Assembly (NCBI GenBank): GCA_905214875.1
Contig: CAJMNR010000002.1
Location: 1 to 64,000, forward strand
Reading direction: 5' to 3'
Source of the DNA: an uncultured bacterium
GTDB lineage: Bacteria > Bacillota > Clostridia > Lachnospirales > Lachnospiraceae
DNA length: 64,000 nt
The notes beneath the pieces were generated by a model. The model worked only from the letters and a program-made list of their open reading frames with translations, had not been told where the DNA came from and searched no databases. Of this stretch, positions 16,629-24,450 are shown piece after piece (positions within the stretch are counted from its first letter, which is position 1; every line of letters begins with the position of its first letter). The position numbers were made by a program, and so were the translations under genes.

Positions 16629-19600
16629 ATGAAGAGATTTCGTACGAAAGCGATTGCAATGATGACAGCTAGCTTAATGCTGTTTTCTTTAGTACCAAGT
16701 AAGCAAACGTTTGCAGAATCATCTGTTAATGTAACAGACTCCATTCAATGGACTGGAAGAGCGTTTGGACAGAGTACAGATTTAAACTTCAAATCAACAA
16801 TTGCAGAGGACAAAATTGGTACTCAAAATGCAATTGAAAAAACAATCAAAGTTAAAACTGGTGATCAGGTAAGTGAAGTAGAAGCCGTAGAACTTGAAAG
16901 TCGTGGTGGTAAGATTGCCAATACACACGATGGACTTACTTTCTACTATGCTCAAGTACCAACATCAAAGAATTTTAAATTAACTGCCAAGGTATTCTTA
17001 AATCAACTTGGACCTGAAGCTTCAACTGGTGCAAAACCAAGTAAACAAGAAGCATGTGGTCTTATGGTTCGTGACTGTGTAGGTCAAGCAAGAAAAGAGC
17101 CAATGGAATTTGGTTATGAAGAATTACCTGCAGCTTCCAATATTGTTGCAAATATGATTACATCCCCAGAAAAGAAAAGCGGATGCTCAGTAATCACTAA
17201 TATTTATGATCGTAATGGTGTTACAGTACCTTATGGAAACACTGGTGCCAAAAAGACACAAACAAAAGTTGCTACTTTAAGCAGTGATATCGTAACTACA
17301 GAAGATCGTACACCAGCAGATGGCGTATATGACAGCAATTCATTCTTTACATTAACTCTTGAACGTAATGATACTGGATTCGTAGTAACTTATACAGACC
17401 AAGAAGGAAACACATCTTCAAAATCAGTTGGTGGAGCTGACCGTGTAGCTGTTATTGATAAAGATTACATGTATGTTGGATTCTTTGCATCACGTAATGC
17501 AAAAATGACAGTAATTGATCAATCCTTAGAATTATCTGATGCAGACACAAAGCCTGAAGGATTTACAGCAGATCCATATGCAGCTACATTTGATGTAGCA
17601 AGTGCTAAAACTTCTAGTACTTCTGATTATACAGTACGTTTAAGAAGTAACTATAGTGGTAAAGTTACAATTAAACAAGATGGCACTGAAATCGCAACAA
17701 ACGAAAATGCAGATGCAGCTACTTTCTATGAGAAAAAGACTACATTAACAAAGGATACAACAAACTTTGAAGTATCTTATGTAACAGACGATACTAATAA
17801 TAGCGTAAAAACAGCTTCCTTTACAGTAACGAAGAATGAAGCTTTAGGAAATAAAGATTTATATGTTTCTGAAGATGGTAAGGCAGATGCTGAAGGAACA
17901 TTAGAAAATCCAATTGATTTAAAAACAGCATTAAATTATGTAAGCGATGGACATACTGTTTATGTAAAAGGCGGTACATATGATGCATTAGTAATGGATG
18001 AATCTTATACAGCAGATGCTGCAAAGAGAAAAACATTATGTGCATATAACAATGAAAAAGTAGTTATGAGCGGAACTAGTCAAGTAGATGCAAGTAACTG
18101 GAATATCAAACAAATCGAGTTTACTGGATCTAGTACAACTGGTTTCAGATTAACTGGACATTCTAACACAATTGAATTATGTAAATTCTACAACAATGGT
18201 GATACAGGATGTCAAATCAGTGGTGGTTCAGGAACTGACCCATTAAACTGGCCAACAAACAACACAATTCTTAATTGTGAATCCTATAATAACGTTGATA
18301 GCTCTAGAATCAATGCCGATGGTTTTGCAGCAAAATTAGGCGTTGGTGAAGGTAACTTATACAAAGGTTGTGTTTCTCATAACAATGCCGATGATGGATG
18401 GGATCTTTACAATAAAATTGAAGATGGTGCAAACTGCCCTGTCACAATTGAAAATTGTGTAGCCTATGAAAATGGTATGCCACTTGAAGGAGAACAAGCA
18501 GTGGTTGGTTCTATTGGTAACGGATTTAAATTAGGTGGTGAAGGCTTACCAGTAGATCATGTTGTGAAAAATTGTATTTCTTACAACAATAATATGGATG
18601 GTTTTACATGTAACTTTAACCCAGGAAAGATTACAGTAACAAACTGTACATCATTTGATAATGCAAGAGCAAACTATATCTTTAGAAGTAATCCATACAG
18701 AACAGCTAAGGAGCAGGGAGTATTTACAAATAGTATTTCTTTTAGAACAAATGAACAATTTGAAACAAATGATTATATTTCAGGTACACCTGTAAACAGT
18801 TATTTCTTCAACAAAGGAAATGACACAGTAAAAGCAGAAGATTTTGCAAGTCTTACTGTACCAACAACTTGGGAAAGAGATAACAATGGTAATTTAGTAT
18901 ATGGCGATTTCTTACGCCTTACTAAGACAAGCGATTTATCAGCAAATGGAAGCTATGTTGGAGCTCTTTCTCCTAAATTCACTATTACATTAGATGCAAA
19001 TGGTGGAACATGTGAAAAAGATCAATTAGTAAATAGTTCTGATAACAAAGTTACAGAATTACCAACAGCAACAAAAGCAAACTACACATTCAAAGGATGG
19101 TATACTGCAAAAACTGGAGGAACTAAAGTTACAGCTGATACACTTTCATTAGCAGATCAAACATTATATGCACAATTTACAGGTAATTCATATGTTGTAA
19201 CATTTGATGCAAATACAGGTTCTTGTGGTACTAAGACTATTAAATACACTGCAGATCAAGCAAATGTTAAGTTACCAACAGCAACAAAAGCAGGATATAC
19301 ATTCAAAGGATGGTATACTGCAAAAACAGGTGGAACTAAAGTAACATCAGTATCTAATGTTTACAAAAACAGAACAGTATACGCACAATGGACAGCTAAT
19401 TCATACGTTGCAACATTAAATGCAAATACAGGTTCTTGCAGTACTAAGAGTGTAAAATACACTGCAAATCAAAGTAAGATTACTTTACCAACACCTAAAA
19501 AGACAGGATATACATTCAAAGGATGGTATACAAAGAAGACTGGTGGAACAAAAGTAACTGCTTCTACTCTTGCAAAAACATTCAAAAACACTACAGTATA

Positions 19601-20132
19601 TGCACAATGGACTGTAAACAAATACACAGTAAAATTAAACGCTAACGGCGGATTTATCGGAAAGACTTCTGTAAAATCTCAAAGTGCAAAAGTAAATTAC
19701 AATAGTAAATATACATTAAAGACTCCAAAGAGAACTGGTTATACATTCGAAGGATGGTATACAAAGAAAACTGGTGGATCTAAAGTAACTAAACTTACAG
19801 TTAAATCTAACACTACTTTATACGCTCACTGGAAAAAGGTAACTGTATCTACAAGCAAAGTTACAGCTGTTAAAAATGTGAAAACGAAAAAAGCAGTTGT
19901 AAGTGTTAAAAAAGTAAGTGGTGCAAAAGGATATGAAGTACGTTATAGTACAAAATCTTCTTTAAAAGGTGCAAAAACTATCAAATCTAAATCTAATAGC
20001 AATATTACGATTAAGAACTTAAAGAAGAACAGCAAATATTATATCCAAGTAAGAGCTTACAAATATGATTCTAACGGTAAAAAAGTAGTTGGAAAATGGA
20101 GTTCTTCTAAGACTGTAACAATTAAAAAATAG
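16629..20132 (+). CDS. Secreted family PL9 pectate lyase with InlB B-repeats and a fibronectin-like C-terminus
   Basis: This 1167-residue exported protein is a probable calcium-dependent pectate lyase of polysaccharide lyase family 9. A signal peptide (residues 1-29, cut near TFAES) is followed by a beta-sandwich-like N-terminal part (about 30-400). A right-handed beta-helix then runs over about 405-740. In it the PL9 calcium ligands are visible as D564 (ADGFAAKLG) and D588, D589 and D592 (NADDGWDLY), and the catalytic base candidate is K634 (GNGFKLGG). Four Listeria-Bacteroides (InlB B) repeats occupy about 784-1068, each with GYTFKGWYT-type cores, and a fibronectin type III-like module ends the protein. 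There is no LPxTG or S-layer motif; the repeats may mediate wall or substrate contact. It is monocistronic. Confidence 0.85.
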   Translation: MKRFRTKAIAMMTASLMLFSLVPSKQTFAESSVNVTDSIQWTGRAFGQSTDLNFKSTIAEDKIGTQNAIEKTIKVKTGDQVSEVEAVELESRGGKIANTHDGLTFYYAQVPTSKNFKLTAKVFLNQLGPEASTGAKPSKQEACGLMVRDCVGQARKEPMEFGYEELPAASNIVANMITSPEKKSGCSVITNIYDRNGVTVPYGNTGAKKTQTKVATLSSDIVTTEDRTPADGVYDSNSFFTLTLERNDTGFVVTYTDQEGNTSSKSVGGADRVAVIDKDYMYVGFFASRNAKMTVIDQSLELSDADTKPEGFTADPYAATFDVASAKTSSTSDYTVRLRSNYSGKVTIKQDGTEIATNENADAATFYEKKTTLTKDTTNFEVSYVTDDTNNSVKTASFTVTKNEALGNKDLYVSEDGKADAEGTLENPIDLKTALNYVSDGHTVYVKGGTYDALVMDESYTADAAKRKTLCAYNNEKVVMSGTSQVDASNWNIKQIEFTGSSTTGFRLTGHSNTIELCKFYNNGDTGCQISGGSGTDPLNWPTNNTILNCESYNNVDSSRINADGFAAKLGVGEGNLYKGCVSHNNADDGWDLYNKIEDGANCPVTIENCVAYENGMPLEGEQAVVGSIGNGFKLGGEGLPVDHVVKNCISYNNNMDGFTCNFNPGKITVTNCTSFDNARANYIFRSNPYRTAKEQGVFTNSISFRTNEQFETNDYISGTPVNSYFFNKGNDTVKAEDFASLTVPTTWERDNNGNLVYGDFLRLTKTSDLSANGSYVGALSPKFTITLDANGGTCEKDQLVNSSDNKVTELPTATKANYTFKGWYTAKTGGTKVTADTLSLADQTLYAQFTGNSYVVTFDANTGSCGTKTIKYTADQANVKLPTATKAGYTFKGWYTAKTGGTKVTSVSNVYKNRTVYAQWTANSYVATLNANTGSCSTKSVKYTANQSKITLPTPKKTGYTFKGWYTKKTGGTKVTASTLAKTFKNTTVYAQWTVNKYTVKLNANGGFIGKTSVKSQSAKVNYNSKYTLKTPKRTGYTFEGWYTKKTGGSKVTKLTVKSNTTLYAHWKKVTVSTSKVTAVKNVKTKKAVVSVKKVSGAKGYEVRYSTKSSLKGAKTIKSKSNSNITIKNLKKNSKYYIQVRAYKYDSNGKKVVGKWSSSKTVTIKK
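18978..19838 (+). repeat. Four tandem InlB B-repeat coding units
   Basis: Four related units of about 70 codons each share near-identical blocks such as the TACATTCAAAGGATGGTATAC segment seen at about 19087, 19297 and 19510 and, with changes, 19744. They encode the motif Y-T-F-K/E-G-W-Y-T-K-T-G-G. DNA-level identity between units 2 and 3 is high enough to allow recombinational copy-number change. Confidence 0.8.
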
Positions 20133-20140
20133 GATTTGCA

Positions 20141-20182
20141 GCAGAGAGTTAGGGAAAGTTTAGCTCTCTGCTTTCCTTTTTT
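20141..20182 (+). terminator. Intrinsic terminator of the pectate lyase gene
   Basis: An 11-bp perfect stem (GCAGAGAGTTA with TAGCTCTCTGC) is followed by TTTCCTTTTTT. Confidence 0.88.
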
Positions 20183-20237
20183 ATGCAGAAACATCAATTT
20201 TGCGCGTAGAGTAGGCAGAAATTTAGCAAATATAAAG

Positions 20238-20266
20238 TTGTAGTTCTAAAATGACAATGGTATAAT
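20238..20266 (+). promoter_or_regulatory. Promoter of ilvE
   Basis: TTGTAG (20238-20243), a 17-base spacer ending in TGG, and TATAAT (20261-20266) form a strong promoter with an extended -10. The leader of about 65 bases has no T-box or attenuator. Confidence 0.75.
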
Positions 20267-20335
20267 ATGAGAAATAGTTTTACATATTAAAATACTAAAG
20301 CGAATAGAAGTATAATTGTGAAAGGAAGTACTGAT

Positions 20336-21361
20336 ATGGAGAATAATAAGTTAGATTGGGAAAATCTTGGGTTTGGTTATCATAAGACTGAAAAAAGATT
20401 CGTAGCTAATTACCGTAATGGTGAATGGGAAGAAGGCGGCTTAACAGAAGATGATAAAGTCGTTTTAAGTGAATGTGCTGGCGTTTTACAGTATGCACAG
20501 ACAATTTTTGAAGGGTTAAAGGCTTATAGAACGGAAGATGGACGTATTGTTACTTTCCGTCCAGACCTTAATGGAGAACGCATGGAAAATTCTGCGAAGA
20601 GACTTGAGATGCCTGTATTTCCAAAAGAAAAATTTGTTGAAGCAGTTGTAGAAACAATTAAAGCAAACGCTGATTTTGTACCACCATATGGTTCTGGCGC
20701 TACTTTATATGTTCGTCCTTATATGTTCGGAAGTAGTCCAGTAATTGGTGTAAAACCAGCAGAGGAATATCAGTTCAGAGTATTTACAACTCCTGTAGGA
20801 CCTTATTTTAAAGGCGGTGTAAAACCAATTACAATTTGTGTCAGTGATTTTGATAGAGCGGCTCCACACGGAACTGGACATATTAAAGCAGGTCTTAACT
20901 ATGCAATGAGCTTACATGCAATCGTTACGGCTCATAACAATGGTTTTGATGAGAACATGTATCTTGATGCAGCAACAAGAACTAAGGTAGAAGAAACTGG
21001 TGGTGCAAACTTCTTATTTGTAACAAAAGATAATAAAATTGTTGTTCCAAAATCAGATAGCATTTTACCTTCTATTACTCGCCGTTCTTTAGTAACTGTA
21101 GCAAAAGACTATCTTGGTCTTGAAGTTGAAGAACGAGAAGTATTATTTACAGAAGTAAAAGATTTCGCAGAATGTGGCCTTTGTGGTACAGCAGCAGTTA
21201 TCTCTCCAGTAGGTAAGATTGTTGACCATGGTAATGAAATCTGCTTCCCAAGCGGAATGGATGAAATGGGACCAGTAACTAAGAAATTATATGAAACATT
21301 AACTGGAATCCAGATGGGACGTATCGAAGCTCCTGAAGGATGGATTAAAGTAATTGAATAG
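20336..21361 (+). CDS. ilvE: Branched-chain-amino-acid aminotransferase
   Basis: This 341-residue, fold type IV, PLP-dependent enzyme interconverts leucine, isoleucine and valine with their 2-oxo acids. The PLP lysine is in TGHIKAGLNYA (about residue 190), EGLKAYR is the family-conserved segment near 60, and VEETGGANFLFV and CGTAAVISPVG mark the large domain. The length matches the BCAT2-type branch. The ATG at 20336 has AAAGGAAG at a proper 7-base distance; the in-frame GTG at 20318 precedes that site and is rejected. The gene is monocistronic between its own promoter and terminator. Confidence 0.95.
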   Translation: MENNKLDWENLGFGYHKTEKRFVANYRNGEWEEGGLTEDDKVVLSECAGVLQYAQTIFEGLKAYRTEDGRIVTFRPDLNGERMENSAKRLEMPVFPKEKFVEAVVETIKANADFVPPYGSGATLYVRPYMFGSSPVIGVKPAEEYQFRVFTTPVGPYFKGGVKPITICVSDFDRAAPHGTGHIKAGLNYAMSLHAIVTAHNNGFDENMYLDAATRTKVEETGGANFLFVTKDNKIVVPKSDSILPSITRRSLVTVAKDYLGLEVEEREVLFTEVKDFAECGLCGTAAVISPVGKIVDHGNEICFPSGMDEMGPVTKKLYETLTGIQMGRIEAPEGWIKVIE

Positions 21362-21375
21362 TGTATAAAGAATAC

Positions 21376-21410
21376 AAAAAGTCCTAGAGCAATATCTAGG
21401 ACTTTTTTTG
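21376..21410 (+). terminator. Intrinsic terminator of ilvE
   Basis: A 13-bp stem (AAAAAGTCCTAGA with TCTAGGACTTTTT) has a 6-base loop and a T-run. Confidence 0.92.
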
Positions 21411-21517
21411 TGTCAATACAGATGGAAGACATTTACTTGCGAAATAAAGAAAGGTATTGTAAACTAAGTGGCGGAAAACGAAAGAAAAGCCCTGGATAAA
21501 TAGGGTGAGGAGGAAAA

Positions 21518-22570
21518 ATGGAATTTATTAAAAGCAAGGGAAAAGGGTTATTGATCTGCCTATGTATTGCAATTCCATCATGGATGTTAGGACAGCAGTA
21601 TCCTATCATTGGAGGACCTGTTTTTGCAATACTTATGGGAATGGTAATAGGACTCTGTTATGGTCCAAATCAAGCACTGGCTTCAGGAATTACCTTTGCA
21701 AGTAAAAAAGTTTTACAATATGCAGTTATCCTATTAGGATTTGGATTAAATTTATCAAGCATCGTGAAGACAGGAGCAACTTCTTTACCAATCATTGTTT
21801 GTACAATTACGACTTCACTTGTTATTTCTTATGTACTTTGTAAGGTCATGCATATCCCTGGAAAGATTGCCACTTTGGTAGGGGTAGGATCTTCCATATG
21901 TGGAGGAAGTGCGATTGCTGCAACTGCACCAGTCATCGAGGCAGATGATGCGGAAATAGCACAGTCAATTTCAATTATATTCTTATTTAATATTATTGCT
22001 GCGCTTATTTTCCCAACGTTAGGTGAATTGCTTGGATTTTCAAACCATGGTTTTGGTATTTTTGCTGGTACTGCAATTAATGATACTTCTTCCGTTACTG
22101 CAGCAGCATCTGCATGGGATAGTATACATAATACAGGAACAGAAGTACTTGATACAGCTACGATCGTTAAGTTAACAAGAACATTGGCAATCATTCCGAT
22201 TACTCTTGTATTAGCGCTTCATAGAGCAAGAACTGAAAAGACAGAAGGAAATAAAGTAAGCATTAAAAAGGTATTCCCAATGTTTATTTTATACTTTGTA
22301 TTGGCGTCTGTAATTACGACAGTATTTCAATTTATGATAGAGCAGTCAATCATTACTGGTGTGGTAGCAGATACGATTATCGGCTTGTTTGCTTTCTTAA
22401 AGAAAGTTAGTAAGTTCTTTATCGTAGTAGCTATGGCCGCGATTGGATTGAATACGGATCTTAAGAAACTTGTGAAGACTGGAGGCAAGCCAATTATCAT
22501 GGGATTTGCGTGTTGGTTGGGAATTGCCGTTGTAAGTTATAGCCTTCAGCATTTACTAGGAATTCACTAA
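21518..22570 (+). CDS. UPF0324 (YeiH/YadS) family membrane protein
   Basis: This 350-residue protein of about 10 membrane helices belongs to the UPF0324/Cons_hypoth698 family, sometimes annotated as putative sulfate exporter. Family landmarks are GVGSSICGGSAIAATAPVI (about 124-142), AQSISIIFLFN (about 149) and the FAGTAINDTSSVTAA segment (about 184). Helices are evenly spread and the C-terminus ends in a hydrophobic hairpin. The start has GAGGAG 6 bases upstream. The true transport substrate of the family is unsettled. It is followed by a promoter for mgsA, so it is probably transcribed alone. Confidence 0.88.
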   Translation: MEFIKSKGKGLLICLCIAIPSWMLGQQYPIIGGPVFAILMGMVIGLCYGPNQALASGITFASKKVLQYAVILLGFGLNLSSIVKTGATSLPIIVCTITTSLVISYVLCKVMHIPGKIATLVGVGSSICGGSAIAATAPVIEADDAEIAQSISIIFLFNIIAALIFPTLGELLGFSNHGFGIFAGTAINDTSSVTAAASAWDSIHNTGTEVLDTATIVKLTRTLAIIPITLVLALHRARTEKTEGNKVSIKKVFPMFILYFVLASVITTVFQFMIEQSIITGVVADTIIGLFAFLKKVSKFFIVVAMAAIGLNTDLKKLVKTGGKPIIMGFACWLGIAVVSYSLQHLLGIH

Positions 22571-22575
22571 AAAAC

Positions 22576-22604
22576 TTGTATAAAATGGTATTTTTCGATA
22601 TAAT
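22576..22604 (+). promoter_or_regulatory. Promoter of mgsA
   Basis: TTGTAT (22576-22581) and TATAAT (22599-22604) are separated by exactly 17 bases and begin 6 bases after the stop codon of the UPF0324 gene. Confidence 0.8.
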
Positions 22605-22643
22605 ATTAGTACGTACAAATACTAGACAGGCAGGTGGATGAAG

Positions 22644-23114
22644 ATGGATAATAATTATCTAACAATGACGATTGGAAAACAAAAAAATATCGCATTAATC
22701 GCACATGATGGGAAAAAGAATCAAATGATAGATTGGTGTGAAGAGAATAAAGATATCTTAAGAAATCATTTCTTATGTGGTACTGGTACTACTGCAAGAA
22801 TGATTACCGACAGAACTGGCTTACCAGTGAAAGGATATAATAGTGGTCCTTTAGGTGGAGATCAACAAGTAGGAGCAAAAATTGTAGAGGGTAAGATTGA
22901 TTTTGTTGTTTTCTTCTCTGATCCTTTATCTGCTCAGCCTCATGATCCCGATGTAAAAGCGTTACTTCGTATTGCTCAGGTATATGATATTCCGATTGCA
23001 AACAACAAGGCAAGCGCAGACTTTATGATCCATTCTTCTCTTATGAATGAAGAATATGATCATACAATTATTGATTTTAATAAGAACATTAACGATAGAG
23101 CAAAAACTTTATAA
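22644..23114 (+). CDS. mgsA: Methylglyoxal synthase
   Basis: This 156-residue enzyme converts dihydroxyacetone phosphate to methylglyoxal and phosphate, a bypass of lower glycolysis used under phosphate limitation or sugar excess. The phosphate-binding CGTGTTARMI segment, SGPLGGDQQ with the catalytic aspartate, and SDPLSAQPHDPDVKALLR with the conserved histidine are all present. The second in-frame ATG (22644) is preferred because AGGTGG ends 6 bases before it; the ATG at 22638 would touch that site. Full family length. Confidence 0.96.
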   Translation: MDNNYLTMTIGKQKNIALIAHDGKKNQMIDWCEENKDILRNHFLCGTGTTARMITDRTGLPVKGYNSGPLGGDQQVGAKIVEGKIDFVVFFSDPLSAQPHDPDVKALLRIAQVYDIPIANNKASADFMIHSSLMNEEYDHTIIDFNKNINDRAKTL

Positions 23115-23120
23115 CGAGAG

Positions 23121-23161
23121 AAAGACGAAATGATAGTTGGCATATCATTTCGTCTTTTTTT
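23121..23161 (+). terminator. Intrinsic terminator of mgsA
   Basis: A 15-bp perfect stem (AAAGACGAAATGATA with TATCATTTCGTCTTT), 7-base loop and T-run. Confidence 0.92.
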
Positions 23162-23174
23162 AATGCAATAGAAG

Positions 23175-23183
23175 TGTTATAAT
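23175..23183 (+). promoter_or_regulatory. Extended -10 promoter for the 89-residue protein
   Basis: TGT-TATAAT forms an extended -10; only the T-run of the preceding terminator occupies the -35 place. The start would be near 23190, 36 bases before the ATG. Confidence 0.5.
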
Positions 23184-23225
23184 AAGCACTGGATAGTATC
23201 GAAAAACATATTAAAGGAGAGTAAT

Positions 23226-23495
23226 ATGGGCGTAGGGGAAAATCAGGAAGTAACGATGACGTATTCTGCTATCGTGACAAAGAATAATAAGAAGGCAGTT
23301 TGTGTACGTTTTGAACGACCACAGGCAATGAAAATAGATTATGCGGAGGCTATTTTGCCTGAGTGTGACGTTGTAAAACAGGACGGTTTTACGAGTGGGG
23401 AAGTAGAACAATTAGAAAATTATTTAAAGATGAATCGAAAAGAAATTCTTGAGAATGCAAAAGGGTTAAGTAATATTATGCATTGGTTTAAATAA
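23226..23495 (+). CDS. Conserved-looking small hypothetical protein
   Basis: I cannot assign this 89-residue cytoplasmic protein. It starts with a short beta-rich part (YSAIVTKNNKKAVCVRFER), then IDYAEAILPEC, and ends in a helix containing EVEQLENYLKMNRKEIL. AAAGGAG stands 6 bases before the ATG and its own promoter precedes it, so it is a real gene. The next gene begins 30 bases downstream, so the two may be co-transcribed with no terminator between. A palindromic ACCAATGCATTGGT-like repeat (GCATTGGTTTAAATAAACCAATGC, 23479-23502) spans the stop codon and could be a hairpin limiting read-through. Confidence 0.7.
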   Translation: MGVGENQEVTMTYSAIVTKNNKKAVCVRFERPQAMKIDYAEAILPECDVVKQDGFTSGEVEQLENYLKMNRKEILENAKGLSNIMHWFK

Positions 23496-23524
23496 ACCAA
23501 TGCATAGAGATCGATGGAGGAAAA

Positions 23525-24328
23525 ATGAATAAAGATAAGAAAAAAATCTTGCGACTAATTGTAATTATAGAGGTCATAGTTATTTTATTGATTATTAATT
23601 TCTATTTGATTGCATTACTTGACGATGAATTTGGAACAAATGATACAGTCCAGATAAAAACACAAAGCGAAACTCTTGTAAAGAATGAAACTACGGAAAC
23701 GCCAAAGAAAAAGAAGAGTCTTAGTGCTGAAGCAAAAAAGGTTGCTAAGACAGAAAAGAAACAGACGTTACTTTTAGTAAATAGCAAACATGAGATTCCT
23801 GAAGATTATGAGGTTAAGTTAAGTACATATAAAAAGAAAGGAAAGCAAGTAGCCACAGCAATATTAGATCCTCTTGAGAAGATGATAGAAGCTGGAGAAA
23901 AGAAGGGGCTATCCTTTGCTATTTGCTCTGGCTATCGGAGCATTTCATATCAAGAAAAGTTGTTTAACAGAGATGTTGAGACATATCAGAATCAAGGCCT
24001 TTCTTATGAGGAGGCTGTTGAGAAGACATCAGAATCAGTACAGCCACCGAAATGTAGTGAGCATGCAACTGGTTATGCGGTAGATATTGTTTCAAAGGAA
24101 AATAGCAATTTGGACGAGACACAGGAAGAGACAGAAGAATTTAAGTGGTTGAAAAAGCATTGCTATGAATACGGATTTATTTTGCGCTACCCAGATGAAA
24201 AGAAAAAGATTACCGGAATCACCTTTGAACCATGGCATTTCCGCTATGTTGGAAAGAAGGTAGCCAAGTTTATTACCAAGAATAACCTTACGCTAGAAGA
24301 ATTCACCGAGCTAGTTAATAAAAAATAA
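23525..24328 (+). CDS. D-alanyl-D-alanine carboxypeptidase, VanY/M15B family, membrane-anchored
   Basis: This 267-residue, type II membrane-anchored peptidase trims the terminal D-Ala of peptidoglycan stem peptides. An uncleaved anchor helix is at residues 9-29, and a lysine/threonine-rich linker follows to about 80. The M15B domain has CSGYRSISYQ (about 141), zinc ligands in SEHATGYAVDIV (about 178-189), the catalytic glutamate region, and the last ligand in EPWHFRYVG (about 239). All residues needed for activity appear present. GGAGG precedes the ATG. There are no van resistance genes nearby, so a housekeeping wall-remodelling role is more likely than glycopeptide resistance. Confidence 0.92.
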   Translation: MNKDKKKILRLIVIIEVIVILLIINFYLIALLDDEFGTNDTVQIKTQSETLVKNETTETPKKKKSLSAEAKKVAKTEKKQTLLLVNSKHEIPEDYEVKLSTYKKKGKQVATAILDPLEKMIEAGEKKGLSFAICSGYRSISYQEKLFNRDVETYQNQGLSYEEAVEKTSESVQPPKCSEHATGYAVDIVSKENSNLDETQEETEEFKWLKKHCYEYGFILRYPDEKKKITGITFEPWHFRYVGKKVAKFITKNNLTLEEFTELVNKK

Positions 24329-24333
24329 ATTAA

Positions 24334-24390
24334 AAAAAGGACTTTTGTTCCATATCTAAGTAATTATCTATGGAACAGAAGTCCTTTCTT
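24334..24390. terminator. Bidirectional terminator between vanY-like and amt genes
   Basis: AAAGGACTT and GTTCCATA pair with TATGGAAC and AAGTCCTTT, giving a 17-bp stem with a 2x2 internal loop. A-runs on the left and a T-rich tract on the right make it usable in both directions, serving the convergent genes on either side. Confidence 0.75.
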
Positions 24391-24450
24391 ATTGTTTGTT
24401 ATAAAATATGATAGAATATGTTTTTTTGTGCAACAGCCGAGGTTGGCAGA

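Noticed and set aside
18978..19838. Repeat array that might suggest CRISPR or satellite DNA
   Set aside because: Units are about 200 bases, in frame, and encode InlB B-repeats of a secreted enzyme.
20183..20335. T-box or leader peptide attenuator before ilvE
   Set aside because: The promoter is only about 65 bases from the start codon and no run of branched-chain codons or terminator stem lies between.
23525..24328. Glycopeptide (vancomycin) resistance determinant
   Set aside because: A VanY-type carboxypeptidase alone, without vanH, vanA/B, vanX or a VanRS pair, is an ordinary wall enzyme.
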